From positions 1 to 64,000 of the forward strand of contig NZ_SLWY01000001.1 of NCBI RefSeq assembly GCF_004341245.1: a stretch of 64,000 bases of DNA. The letters run 5' to 3'. The position numbers were made by a program, and so were the translations under genes. A model generated the notes under the pieces. The model was not told the origin of the DNA and made no database searches. It saw only the letters and a program-made list of their open reading frames with translations. Origin of the DNA: Plasticicumulans lactativorans. Lineage in GTDB: Bacteria; Pseudomonadota; Gammaproteobacteria; Competibacterales; Competibacteraceae. This document shows, in pieces, positions 45,625-54,801 of this stretch (position 1 is the first letter of the stretch; each line of letters begins with the position of its first letter).

Positions 45625-46695
45625 TCAGCCCTGGGCGATCAGGCTGCGCAGGTCGATGATCGCGGCGTTCGCGCGCGAGATGTACGAAGCCATGATCAGC
45701 GAGTGGTTGGCGACGATGCCGAAGCCGGTGCCGTTGAGGATCAGCGGGCTCCACACCGGCTGCTGGGTGGATTCGAGCTCGTGGATGATCTGGCGCAGCG
45801 AGACCACCGCGTTCTTGCCCACCAGCACGTCGCGGAAGTCGATCTCGATCGCGCGCAGCGTGTGGATCAGCGCCCAGCAGTAGCCGCGTGCCTCGTAGAA
45901 GTTGTCGTCGATCTCCAGCCAGCCGGTCTGCACGCGCATCAGCTCGGGGGTGGTCGTCGACTGGTGCGCGGCCGGGTCGCCGGCGAGGTTGGTGTTCACG
46001 CGCTCCTGGCCGACGCTCGCCGACAGCCGCTGCGAGTACGAACCCAGGCGCTTCTCGACCGTCGCCAGGTAGTCGCGCAGGTTGTCGGCGCGGGTGAAGA
46101 ACTGCCCGTCATGGATCTTGTCGTCGGCGAGGCGCGTGAGGTAGCTCTTCAGCGCCGCGATGCCGGCGCGGTACTCCGACTCGCTCGACGGCAGGATCCA
46201 GCTGTTGTTGTCGAAGTTGAAGCGTGGCTCGGCCGCCTGCAGGTCGCGGTCCTCCACCGACTGCGTCTGCGCCCGCGCGAAGTCGTTGCGCAGCGCCCGC
46301 ACCACGTCGCGCAGCTCGGTGAGCACGCCGAATTCCCAGTTCGGCATGTTGTCCATCAGTACCCCGGGCGGGGTCCTGTCGTTGCTGAGGTAACCGCCGG
46401 GCTTGTCGAGCAGGGTCTCGGCGGTGTGCACCACCACCGCGGTGGTCAGGAAGCCGGGTACCAGCTTGTTCGCGTCGCCGTTCGCCGCCGCGAGCGCGAT
46501 GGCGCGCACGTCGAAGGGGGCTGGCTTGTTGTCCCAGATGAACCACAGCACGCCGACCACTACCACGTAGGTCGCGAGCATCAGCCCCGCGGTCCACATC
46601 AGCCCTTTCTCGCGCCAGGTGCGCGGGTGATACACGTACAGCAGCCGGTCGATACCCGCTTTCGACGAACCGGCGATCTTGTCGAATCCACTCAT
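45625..46695 (-). CDS. DUF2333 family membrane protein
   Basis: The 356-residue protein has one N-terminal membrane helix (TAGLMLATYVVVVGVLWFIW, about 34-53) and a large soluble domain, matching DUF2333 in layout (PAPFDVRAIALA, FLTTAVVVHTAETLLDKPGGYLSN). The function is unknown. The YdjM-like gene follows 67 bases downstream. Confidence 0.85.
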   Translation of the reverse strand: MSGFDKIAGSSKAGIDRLLYVYHPRTWREKGLMWTAGLMLATYVVVVGVLWFIWDNKPAPFDVRAIALAAANGDANKLVPGFLTTAVVVHTAETLLDKPGGYLSNDRTPPGVLMDNMPNWEFGVLTELRDVVRALRNDFARAQTQSVEDRDLQAAEPRFNFDNNSWILPSSESEYRAGIAALKSYLTRLADDKIHDGQFFTRADNLRDYLATVEKRLGSYSQRLSASVGQERVNTNLAGDPAAHQSTTTPELMRVQTGWLEIDDNFYEARGYCWALIHTLRAIEIDFRDVLVGKNAVVSLRQIIHELESTQQPVWSPLILNGTGFGIVANHSLIMASYISRANAAIIDLRSLIAQG

Positions 46696-46814
46696 GGTGG
46701 TTCTCCCTGTTGCTCGAAGTGCGACGCTTCATGGTGGGGGCTGCGGGGGGCGATGCAAGCCCCGCAGGCCCGCGCATGAGACTGGACGGACGCGCGCGCG
46801 TTCCGGGGCGGGCA

Positions 46815-46842
46815 AGAAAAACCCGGCGCGGGGCCGGGTTTC
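46815..46842 (-). terminator. Terminator of malate synthase gene
   Basis: The hairpin arms read AACCCGGC and GCCGGGTT and are followed on the minus strand by TTTTCTTG. It lies about 20 bases after the stop of glcB. Confidence 0.75.
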
Positions 46843-46862
46843 GGGGGCGCTGGCGGGCGGGT

Positions 46863-49037
46863 TCAGCCGCGCGCCTTCGCCTTCAGCTCCAGCCGGCGCT
46901 TGTGCAGGTGCGGCTCGGTGTAACCGTTGGGGGTCGTGCGGCCGAGGAGCACCAGGTCGAGCGCGGCCTGGTAGGCGATGCCGTCGAAGCCCGGCGCCAT
47001 CGGCCGGTACAGCGGGTCGCCGGCGTTCTGGCGGTCGACCACCGCCGCCATCCGGCGGAAGGTCTCATGCACCTGTGCCTCGGTGACGATGCCGTGGTGC
47101 AGCCAGTTGGCGATGTGCTGGCTGGAGATGCGCACCGTGGCGCGGTCCTCCATCAGGCCGACGTCGTCGATGTCGGGCACCTTCGAACAGCCCACGCCCT
47201 GGTCGATCCAGCGCACCACGTAGCCGAGGATGCCCTGGGCGTTGTTGTCGAGTTCCTGCTGGATCTCGGTGGCCGTCCAGTTCGGCTGCGCGGCGACCGG
47301 TGGCGTGAGGATGGCGTCGAGGCTCGCGCGCGGGCGGCTGGCGAGCTCGGCCTGGCGCGCCGCCACGTCGACCTGATGGTAGTGCATCGCATGCAGCGTC
47401 GCCGCGGTGGGCGAGGGCACCCAGGCGGTGCTGGCGCCGGCGCGCGGGTGGGCGATCTTGCGTTCGACCATCGCCTTCATCTCATCGGGTATCGCCCACA
47501 TGCCCTTGCCGATCTGCGCGCGCCCGCGCAGCCCGCAGAGCAGGCCGGTGTCGACGTTCCAGTCCTCGTAGGCCTTGATCCACGTGGTGTCCTTCATGTC
47601 GCCCTTGCGGACCATCGGGCCGGCTTCCATCGAGGTGTGGATCTCGTCGCCGGTGCGGTCGAGGAAGCCGGTGTTGATGAACACCAGGCGCTCGCGCGCG
47701 GCGCGGATGCACTCCTTGAGGTTCGCCGTGGTGCGGCGCTCCTCGTCCATGATGCCGAGCTTGACGGTGTTGCGCGGCAGGCCGAGGGCAGCCTCGACAC
47801 GGTCGAACAGCGTGACCGCGAAGGCGACCTCGTCCGGGCCGTGCATCTTCGGCTTGACCACGTACATCGAGCCCTTGTGCGAGTTCTTCAGGCGCCCCAG
47901 GCCCTTGAGGTCGTACAGCGCGATCAGCGTGGTGATCATCGCGTCGAGGATACCCTCGGGGACTTCCTCGCCGGCGGCGGTGAGGACCGCGGGGGTGGTC
48001 ATCAGGTGGCCGACGTTGCGCACGAACAGCAGCGCGCGGCCGGGCAGCGTCAGCGGCTGGCCGTCGACGCCGGTGTAGCGGCGATCCTCGGCGAGCGAGC
48101 GGGTGACCGTGCCGGTGCCCTTTTCGAACTCGGCGCTCAGGGTGCCCTGCATCAGCCCCAGCCAGTTGGCGTAGACGCCGGCCTTGTCCTCGCCGTCGAC
48201 CGCGGCGACCGAGTCCTCGCAGTCCTGGATGTTGGTGATCGCCGATTCGAGCACCACGTCCTTGACCCCGGCCGGGCTCTGCTTGCCGACCGGGTGCGCG
48301 CGATCGAGCTGGATCTCGACGTGCAGGCCGTGGTGGCGCAGCAGTACGGTTGTGAGCGCGCCACCCTGTTCGATGTAGCCGACGAAGGTGGCCGGATCGG
48401 CGAGCCCGGTGCGGCTGCCGTCCTTCAGCACGGCGACCAGCGTGCGACCGTCGCGGCGGTACTCGACGACCTCACCGTGGCGGCCGGCGGCGAGCGGCGC
48501 GGCCTCGTCGAGGAAGGCGGCGGCGTAGGCGATGACCTTGTCGCCGCGCACCGGGTTGTAGCCCTTGACCTTCTCGGCGCCGCCGGTCTCGGGAATCACG
48601 TCGGTGCCGTAGAGCGCGTCGTACAGCGAGCCCCAGCGCGCGTTGGCGGCGTTCAGCGCGTAGCGCGCGTTGTTGACCGGCACCACCAGCTGCGGGCCGG
48701 CGACGTTCGCGACTTCCGGATCGACGTTCTCGGTCGTGATCTGGAAGTCGGGCCCTTCGGGCAGCAGGTAGCCGATCTCGCGCAGGAAGGCCACGTAGGC
48801 GGCGTGGTCGTGCGCCTGGCCGCGGCGCGCGACGTGCCAGGCGTCGATCTGCGCCTGCAGGGCGTCGCGCCGGGCGAGCAGTTCACGGTTGCGTGGTGCC
48901 AGTTCGCCGACGATGGCGTCGAGCTTCGTCCACACGTCGTCCGGGGCGATACCGGTGCCGGGGGCGATGCGATCCTTGACCAGATCGTAAAGCGGCTTGG
49001 CGATTCGCAGCCCGCCGATGGCAACGCGCTCAGTCAT
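46863..49037 (-). CDS. glcB: Malate synthase G
   Basis: The 724-residue enzyme condenses glyoxylate with acetyl-CoA to malate. It has the length of E. coli GlcB (723). Landmarks include [33 protein letters not shown] (metal-site acids), [13 protein letters not shown] and [15 protein letters not shown]. It ends with the family's typical [14 protein letters not shown]. The RBS-bearing start at 49037 follows CTCCCAG on the coding strand. It works in glycolate and glyoxylate assimilation, in line with the DctA and tartronate-type dehydrogenase genes nearby. Confidence 0.96.
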   Translation of the reverse strand: MTERVAIGGLRIAKPLYDLVKDRIAPGTGIAPDDVWTKLDAIVGELAPRNRELLARRDALQAQIDAWHVARRGQAHDHAAYVAFLREIGYLLPEGPDFQITTENVDPEVANVAGPQLVVPVNNARYALNAANARWGSLYDALYGTDVIPETGGAEKVKGYNPVRGDKVIAYAAAFLDEAAPLAAGRHGEVVEYRRDGRTLVAVLKDGSRTGLADPATFVGYIEQGGALTTVLLRHHGLHVEIQLDRAHPVGKQSPAGVKDVVLESAITNIQDCEDSVAAVDGEDKAGVYANWLGLMQGTLSAEFEKGTGTVTRSLAEDRRYTGVDGQPLTLPGRALLFVRNVGHLMTTPAVLTAAGEEVPEGILDAMITTLIALYDLKGLGRLKNSHKGSMYVVKPKMHGPDEVAFAVTLFDRVEAALGLPRNTVKLGIMDEERRTTANLKECIRAARERLVFINTGFLDRTGDEIHTSMEAGPMVRKGDMKDTTWIKAYEDWNVDTGLLCGLRGRAQIGKGMWAIPDEMKAMVERKIAHPRAGASTAWVPSPTAATLHAMHYHQVDVAARQAELASRPRASLDAILTPPVAAQPNWTATEIQQELDNNAQGILGYVVRWIDQGVGCSKVPDIDDVGLMEDRATVRISSQHIANWLHHGIVTEAQVHETFRRMAAVVDRQNAGDPLYRPMAPGFDGIAYQAALDLVLLGRTTPNGYTEPHLHKRRLELKAKARG

Positions 49038-49218
49038 CTGGGAGTCTCCGGATTCTAGGAATGTGCAGGCATCGGCGCCGCGGGCGTCAGGGCGGGGCGC
49101 GCGAAGGCGGGCATTTTCGCCGCTCGCTCCGGGTGTTGCAATGCGAAACCCGGCCGCAGCACCGGCACGCTGCCGTCAAAATGGCAGGTCGCCCGCCCTC
49201 TGCCGGCTGCGGCGCCGC

Positions 49219-50061
49219 TCAGTAGGGCATCGGGACGAAGCGGAACTCGTAGCGCGATTCCTGGTAGTCCTTGGGCTTCTGGCGCTTCGGCAGCGTCACC
49301 TTCTCACGCGGTGCGGACTCGTAGGGCACCTGGCTCAGCAGGTGGTGGATGACGTTGAGCCGCGCGCGTTTCTTGTCGTCGGAGTGCACGCAGTGCCACG
49401 GTGCCCAGGAGGTGTCGGTGGCGGCGATCATCTCGTCGCGCGCCCGCGAGTAGTCGTACCAGCGGCTGTAGGACTTGAGGTCCATCGGCGAGAGCTTCCA
49501 GATCTTGCGCCCGTCGTCGATGCGCGCCGTCAGCCGCCGCGTCTGCTCCTCGGGCGAGACCTCGAGCCAGTACTTGAGCAGGATGATGCCGGAATCGACC
49601 ATGGCCTTTTCCACCATCGGCGCGCCGGTGAGGAAGCGCTTGACCTCGTCCTCGGAGCAGAAGCCCATCACCCGCTCGACGCCGGCGCGGTTGTACCAGC
49701 TGCGGTCGAAGATCACGACCTCGCCGGCCGCCGGCAGGTGCGGGATGTAGCGCTGCCAGTACAGCTGCGACTTCTCGCGCTCGGTCGGCGCCGGCAGCGC
49801 CACCACGCGGAACACGCGCGGGCTGACGCGCTCGGTGATCGCCTTGATCGTGCCGCCCTTGCCGGCGCCGTCGCGGCCCTCGAAGACGACGCAGACCTTG
49901 AGGCCGCGGTGGATGACCCATTCCTGCAGGCGCACCAGCTCGATGTGCAGGTCGCGCAGTTCCTTTTCGTAGAAGCTGTTCTTGAGCTTGCCTTCCTTGT
50001 TGAAGCGATCGGCATCGGGACGGGCGGCTTCGTCGCCGTTTTCAGCTTTCTTCTTGGCCAT
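49219..50061 (-). CDS. ppk2: Polyphosphate kinase 2 (PPK2)
   Basis: The 280-residue PPK2 class I enzyme transfers phosphate between polyphosphate and nucleoside diphosphates. Walker A is FEGRDGAGKGGTIKAI and Walker B is VVIFDRSWYNRAGVERVMGF; the lid Arg residues are in ARIDDGRKIWKLSPMD. The N-terminal tail is basic and hydrophilic. Length and motifs fit a single-domain PPK2. Confidence 0.94.
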   Translation of the reverse strand: MAKKKAENGDEAARPDADRFNKEGKLKNSFYEKELRDLHIELVRLQEWVIHRGLKVCVVFEGRDGAGKGGTIKAITERVSPRVFRVVALPAPTEREKSQLYWQRYIPHLPAAGEVVIFDRSWYNRAGVERVMGFCSEDEVKRFLTGAPMVEKAMVDSGIILLKYWLEVSPEEQTRRLTARIDDGRKIWKLSPMDLKSYSRWYDYSRARDEMIAATDTSWAPWHCVHSDDKKRARLNVIHHLLSQVPYESAPREKVTLPKRQKPKDYQESRYEFRFVPMPY

Positions 50062-50268
50062 GTTGCAGGGTGTCTCCGCAGTATCTTGAAACGGTCGGTG
50101 TGGCCGGACGGCTTGCGTCGCGCGCCACGACTGTCGAGTCTAGTGGGCGCCGTGCGGCGCGTCGCGTGGTCTCGCGCAAGCGAACCGCAGCGGCCGCTGC
50201 GCATCCGATGACCAGAGCCCGGCACCGAACGGGCCGTCGAACCCGATCCCGAACAGAGAGGAGCCGGC

Positions 50269-52671
50269 ATGCAAGTCGCAACCCCCGAGCCCGAAGCGGT
50301 CGCCGAACCCTGGCGCCGCAACCTGCGCGGTACGCTCGATCGCGTGTTGAACGGCCCGCGCCCGGATTGGTGGTGGACCGGCCGTCACCCCGACGCCTGC
50401 CCCGGGCGCCGCGCCGACGGCACCCTCACCTCGCTGCCGCTGCCGAACCTCGCCACCTGCACGCGCGAGTCGGTGCGCGACTACTTCGACAACACCTGGA
50501 CGCTCACCGAGGTGCTGTTCTCCGGCCTGCGCGGGGAGGAGGCCTTCTTCCGGCCGCCCTACCACCACCTGCGCCACCCGATGATCTTCTACTACTGCCA
50601 TCCGCCGGCGCTCTACATCAACAAGCTGCGCGTGGCCGGGCTGATCCCCGAGGCGCTCAACCCCTACTTCGAGCGGCTGTTCGAGACCGGCGTGGACGAG
50701 ATGCGCTGGGACGACATGTCGAAGAACGCGATGGCGTGGCCGTCGCTCGACGAGGCCCACGCCTATCGCCGACAGGTCTACGCGCGGGTGCGGCAGGTGA
50801 TCGACACCCACCCGGGGCTCGCCCCGGGGCACGCGCCGGTCACCCAGGCGCACCCGCTGTGGGCGCTGTTCATGGGCTTCGAGCACGAGCGCATCCACCT
50901 CGAAACCTCGGCGGTGCTGATCCACGAACTGCCGCTCGCGCTGGTGCAGCGCCCGGCGTGCTGGCCGCACCTGCACCCGTCGGCGCAGCGCGACGCGCCG
51001 GCGACGTTCCCGCCGCGCGCGGGCGTCGATTACCCGGTCGGCGAGTTCGTCGACGTCGCCGGCGGCACGCTGCGCTTCGGCAAGCCGGCGGACTGGCCGA
51101 GCTTCGGCTGGGACAACGAGTACGGCGAGCGCAGCGTCGCGCTGCAGCCGTTCCGCGCCGGCCGCCGCCTGGTGAGCAACGGCGAGTTCTACGCCTTCGT
51201 GATGGACGGCGGCTACCGCGAGGCGCGCTGGTGGAGCGAGGCGGGCTGGGCCTGGCGCGGCTTCCGCAACACCAAGTGGCCGACCTTCTGGGTGCCCGAC
51301 GGCCCCGCCGGCCTGCACCGCTACAAGCTGCGCACGCTGTTCGAGACCATCGAGATGCCGTGGAACTGGCCGGTCGAGGTCAACGCGCACGAGGCGCAGG
51401 CCTACTGCGCGTGGCAGAGCGCGCGCGACGGCGTGCCCTGCCGCCTGCCGAGCGAGGCCGAGCACCAGGCGCTGCGCGAGTGGCCGCCGGGCCCGCCGCG
51501 CGACCCGGTGCAGGAACTCGACGGCGTCGCGCTGGCGCGCGAGACCGGCTGGAACCTCGGCCTCGCCTGGGGTTCGTCGAGTCCGGTCGGCGCCGGCCGG
51601 CCGACCGGCGCCGGCGTGCACGACGTCTTCGGCAACGTCTGGCAGTGGCTGGAGGACCACTTCAACCCGCTGCCGGGCGCGCGCGTGCACCCGTACTACG
51701 ACGACTTCAGCACGCCCTGCTACGACGGCCAGCACCAGATGATCCTCGGCGGCTCGTGGGTGTCGACCGGCGACGAGGCGAGCCGCTGGGCGCGCTTCCA
51801 CTTCCGCCCGCACTTCTACCAGCACGCGGGCTTCCGCCTGGTGCAGGCCGCGCACGACGGCGGCGCGGTGCGCCTCGACCACGCCGGCGCGGCGAGCCAG
51901 GTCTACGAGGACGCGCAGACCCTCAACGACTACCTGCTACTGCATTACGGCGCCGCCGCGGAGCAGATGCCGTGGGCGTTCGGTCCGGCCGGGGTCGCCG
52001 GCTTCCCGCAGCGCTGTGCGCACTGGCTGCTCGACGGCGCGCGGACCTTCGGTGTGGCCACCGGCCGCGCCCTCGACGTCGGCTGCGCGGTGGGGGGCGC
52101 GACGTTCGAACTCGCCCGCGAGCACCGCGAGGTGCTCGGCGTGGACCTGAGCCGGGCCTTCGTCGACGCCGCCGAGGCGTTGCGCCGCGACGGCGAGCTC
52201 GGCTACTGGCGCAAGGACGAGGGCGCGCTCGGCGCCACCCTGCAGGCGCGCGTCGACCCCGCCATCGAGCGCGGGCGCGTGCGCTTCCGCCAGGCCGACG
52301 CCTGCTCGCTGCCGGCGGAGCTGGTCGACTTCGACGCCGTGCTGCTCGCCAACCTGCTGTGCCGCCTGCCGAGTCCGCGCTCGCTGCTCGGCCGCCTGGG
52401 CGGCCCGCGCGGGCTGGTGCGCGTCGGCGGGCTGCTGGCGATCTTCTCGCCGTACAGCTGGCTCGACACCTTCACGCCGCCGGAGGCCTGGCTCGGCGGC
52501 GCCGAGCGCGACGGCCGCCCGCAGCGCAGCGCCGAGGTGCTGCGGGCGCTGCTCGGCGAAGAGGGTTTCGCGCTGCGCCGCGAGGCCGAGGTGCCGCTGG
52601 TGATCCGCGAACACGCGCGCAAGTACCAGTACATCGTCACCCACGCCACGCTCTGGCAGCGCGAGCGCTGA
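50269..52671 (+). CDS. ovoA: Ovothiol synthase OvoA (5-histidylcysteine sulfoxide synthase / methyltransferase)
   Basis: The 800-residue two-part enzyme has a DinB-like N-terminal domain plus a sulfatase-modifying-factor-like domain, which together bind iron (HHLRHPMIFYYCH and the FEHERIHLETSA His pair) and couple Cys to histidine with oxygen. The C-terminal SAM methyltransferase (from about 600) has the motif ALDVGCAVGGATFELA. It makes ovothiol A, a redox-protective thiol. The ATG at 50269 follows AGAGAGGAGCC. Confidence 0.93.
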   Translation: MQVATPEPEAVAEPWRRNLRGTLDRVLNGPRPDWWWTGRHPDACPGRRADGTLTSLPLPNLATCTRESVRDYFDNTWTLTEVLFSGLRGEEAFFRPPYHHLRHPMIFYYCHPPALYINKLRVAGLIPEALNPYFERLFETGVDEMRWDDMSKNAMAWPSLDEAHAYRRQVYARVRQVIDTHPGLAPGHAPVTQAHPLWALFMGFEHERIHLETSAVLIHELPLALVQRPACWPHLHPSAQRDAPATFPPRAGVDYPVGEFVDVAGGTLRFGKPADWPSFGWDNEYGERSVALQPFRAGRRLVSNGEFYAFVMDGGYREARWWSEAGWAWRGFRNTKWPTFWVPDGPAGLHRYKLRTLFETIEMPWNWPVEVNAHEAQAYCAWQSARDGVPCRLPSEAEHQALREWPPGPPRDPVQELDGVALARETGWNLGLAWGSSSPVGAGRPTGAGVHDVFGNVWQWLEDHFNPLPGARVHPYYDDFSTPCYDGQHQMILGGSWVSTGDEASRWARFHFRPHFYQHAGFRLVQAAHDGGAVRLDHAGAASQVYEDAQTLNDYLLLHYGAAAEQMPWAFGPAGVAGFPQRCAHWLLDGARTFGVATGRALDVGCAVGGATFELAREHREVLGVDLSRAFVDAAEALRRDGELGYWRKDEGALGATLQARVDPAIERGRVRFRQADACSLPAELVDFDAVLLANLLCRLPSPRSLLGRLGGPRGLVRVGGLLAIFSPYSWLDTFTPPEAWLGGAERDGRPQRSAEVLRALLGEEGFALRREAEVPLVIREHARKYQYIVTHATLWQRER

Positions 52672-52738
52672 CGGCGGGGGCGACGGGGCAGGGCGCCGCG
52701 GCTGCGTCAGGCGGGGGCGGCCGGGTGCGGCGCCGGCA

Positions 52739-53122
52739 CTACGCGCCCGCGCGGTGGAACAGCCACGGCGCGAGCGCGAGCCAGGCGAGGAACAGCGGCC
52801 ACAGCCGCCCGGCGCGCAGGTCGTAGTCGCGCAGCAGCGCGCGCCACGGCAGCCCGCGCCCCCAGTGCCCGAAGCCGAACTCGAAGGCCACCGTCAGCAC
52901 GAGCCACAGCAGCCCGACCGCGAGCGCCTGCGCGGCCGAGGCCGGCGGCCACGTGCGCACCACCAGCGCGATGTACGCGCCGAACACGACGATGGCGGTG
53001 AGCGTGGAGCACTGGTGCGCGCGCCGTTCGCCCATGCGCCTGGCGTAGCCGAGCTCGCGCAGCGCGCCGTTGGCGATCGCGAGCGGGATCATCGCCAGCC
53101 ATGCGAGCAGGTAGCGGCCCAT
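52739..53122 (-). CDS. Hypothetical inner-membrane protein
   Basis: The 127-residue protein has about four hydrophobic segments (YLLAWLAMIPLAIANGAL, TLTAIVVFGAYIALVV, QALAVGLLWLVLTVAFEF, LWPLFLAWLALAPWLF). No family was recognised. It converges with ovoA and is 33 bases downstream of the DUF1272 gene. Confidence 0.7.
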   Translation of the reverse strand: MGRYLLAWLAMIPLAIANGALRELGYARRMGERRAHQCSTLTAIVVFGAYIALVVRTWPPASAAQALAVGLLWLVLTVAFEFGFGHWGRGLPWRALLRDYDLRAGRLWPLFLAWLALAPWLFHRAGA

Positions 53123-53155
53123 GGCGTCCGATCGCGATAGTGGAGGGCCACCGGC

Positions 53156-53404
53156 TCAGGTGGGGCCGGTGCAGCCGCCCGGGCGCAGCACCCGCGTGGT
53201 CGAGGCCGGGAAGCGTGCCAGGCGGTCGGCGGGGCGGCGCGGACGCGTCACCAGCTCGCCGCCGCAGTTCGGGCAGCGGCCCTGCAGCACGCCGTCGGCG
53301 CAGCTCGCGCAGAAGGTGCATTCGAACGAGCAGATGCGGGCATCGGCGGCATCCGCGGGCAGGTCGCGGTCGCAGCATTCGCAGTTCGGGCGCAGTTCCA
53401 GCAT
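53156..53404 (-). CDS. DUF1272 Cys-rich zinc-binding-type protein
   Basis: The 82-residue protein has two Cys pairs and four more Cys arranged as ECCDRDLP, CSFECTFC and GRCPNCGGELV, characteristic of DUF1272. The start is set at 53404; the frame is open to 53494 but the extra residues are not family-like. The role is unknown, presumably metal binding. Confidence 0.85.
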   Translation of the reverse strand: MLELRPNCECCDRDLPADAADARICSFECTFCASCADGVLQGRCPNCGGELVTRPRRPADRLARFPASTTRVLRPGGCTGPT

Positions 53405-53496
53405 CGGGGTCTCTCCGCTTCGGCACGCGGACTCCAAGCGTAGCGCCGCGCCAGCGGGGCTGTCGCGGGGTGCGCACGGCGCCATGCTTTTCAAAC

Positions 53497-53509
53497 GAGA
53501 ATAATTCTC
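53497..53509. promoter_or_regulatory. Fur box
   Basis: GAGAATAATTCTC is a perfect palindrome centred on A53503, flanked by TCA and AAC. It matches the bacterial Fur box pattern (6-1-6 arrangement of the GATAAT-type half-sites). It lies about 100 bases before the haem-utilisation genes and in an AT-rich pocket, so iron-dependent repression is expected. Confidence 0.8.
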
Positions 53510-53606
53510 ATATAGTCGATCGCGTCGCTCAGCCAGCCAACGCCGCCCTCTCTCCCGGCGATCGCCAGCCCTGCGCCCACCCCCACGTGCGTACAGGAGC
53601 TAGTCG

Positions 53607-53756
53607 ATGCTGCCCAAGGGTCCCTGCCTGTTGTTCGTCGACGGTCGTCTGCGGTTGCTGCGCGACTGCGCCGCGCCGCCGGGCCAGCCGCACCCGCTGC
53701 TGCACGCCTACGGGCGTCCGCCGCAGCCCGCCGCACCGCGGCGCAAGGGGCGCTGA
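53607..53756 (+). CDS. Small protein upstream of the haem-utilisation gene
   Basis: The 49-residue protein starts MLPKGPCLLFVDGRLRLLRD and ends with a basic tail. GTACAGGAG precedes the ATG by eight bases. No HemP-type motif is visible, so it is not called HemP. It is followed after one base by the haem-utilisation gene. It could be a small regulator, a leader peptide or a haem-handling protein. Confidence 0.55.
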   Translation: MLPKGPCLLFVDGRLRLLRDCAAPPGQPHPLLHAYGRPPQPAAPRRKGR

Positions 53757-53757
53757 G

Positions 53758-54783
53758 ATGGGCGCCCGCATCGTCTGGCACCCGGCCGCACTGCGCCGCT
53801 TCGGCGCGCAGGCGCTGCCGCCCGCGGTGGACGCGGCGGGCGTCGACGCCGCCGCGCGGTTGTCGCCGGCGGCGGTCGTCGCGCGCGGCTGCGGCGGGCC
53901 GATCACCCGGCTCGACGGCCGCTGGGCGGCGCTGCTGCGCGCGCTGCCGGTGTTCCCCGATCTCACCGCGACGGTACAGGACGGCGCGCTCTACCAGGTG
54001 GCGCGCGGCCGGGCGAGCGCGGTCGAGGTGGGGGCGGCGGGGGGCTACATCGGCGGCCCCGGCCTGGACCTGCGCGTGTTCACCGCGAACTGGGCCTACG
54101 GTTTCGCCGCGGCCTACGACAACCCCGACGGGCCGCTGCGCATGCTGGCGTTCTTCGACGCCGCCGGCGAGCCCGCGCTGGGCCTGCGGGTGGGCACGGC
54201 GCGTGGCAGCGCGACCTTCGATGCGCTGGTCGCCCGCCACCGCCATGCCAACCAGCAGCCCGGGGTGCGCCCGCTGGCGGTGCCGACACCGCCGCCGGTG
54301 GCGCTGCTGCCGAGCCCGCCGGCGCGGCTCGGCGCCGAGTGCTACCCGCTGTTCAGCGGGGCGGCGCTGGGCCGGCAGCAGGCGCTGCAGGCGGCCGGGC
54401 CGAGCCTCGCCCGCGCCGTCGATCCGCGCTGCATCGGCTGCCTGCTGCGCATCGCGAGCGAGCAGCGGCGCGAGCTCGCCTGGCTCGCCGGCACCCCCGG
54501 CGCGCTGCTCGGCCACGCCGGCGCGATCACCCGCGTGACCCGCGAGGGCGACCGGCTGCGCCTGGGCGGCTGCGGTTTCCTCGGCGAATTCGACCCCGAC
54601 GCGATCGCCCACGCCTGGGTGGTGCACCGGCCGGAGCGGGCGCAGGTGCGCACCACGCTGGAGCTGTACCGGCGCGACGGCCGCCTGCTCGCCGCGCTCA
54701 CCGCCGCCGGCAGCGCGCCGGGCGGCGGCGAGTGCGTGGTGTGGCGCGCGCTGCTGCTCGGCCTGCCGGGGGTGCTGCACTGA
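53758..54783 (+). CDS. hmuS: Haem-utilisation/haem-degrading protein HemS/HmuS-like
   Basis: The 341-residue protein matches HemS/HmuS layout (about 345 residues): two similar halves. The first contains YIGGPGLDLRVFTANWAYGF and RMLAFFDAAGEPALGLRVG, which fits the HemS 'WAHAFAV.. LNFFDAxG' pattern. HemS binds cytoplasmic haem and breaks it down or hands it on. The start is the ATG at 53758; the frame to the left is not coding. It is controlled by the Fur box at 53497. No haem receptor or ABC transporter gene is next to it in this window. Confidence 0.75.
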   Translation: MGARIVWHPAALRRFGAQALPPAVDAAGVDAAARLSPAAVVARGCGGPITRLDGRWAALLRALPVFPDLTATVQDGALYQVARGRASAVEVGAAGGYIGGPGLDLRVFTANWAYGFAAAYDNPDGPLRMLAFFDAAGEPALGLRVGTARGSATFDALVARHRHANQQPGVRPLAVPTPPPVALLPSPPARLGAECYPLFSGAALGRQQALQAAGPSLARAVDPRCIGCLLRIASEQRRELAWLAGTPGALLGHAGAITRVTREGDRLRLGGCGFLGEFDPDAIAHAWVVHRPERAQVRTTLELYRRDGRLLAALTAAGSAPGGGECVVWRALLLGLPGVLH

Positions 54784-54801
54784 GGCGGCGGGCGCGCGCC
54801 G

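Noticed and set aside
53607-53756. HemP identity for the 49-residue protein
   Set aside because: Position fits, but the HemP core (arginine-rich YRLRLTR-type segment) is absent.
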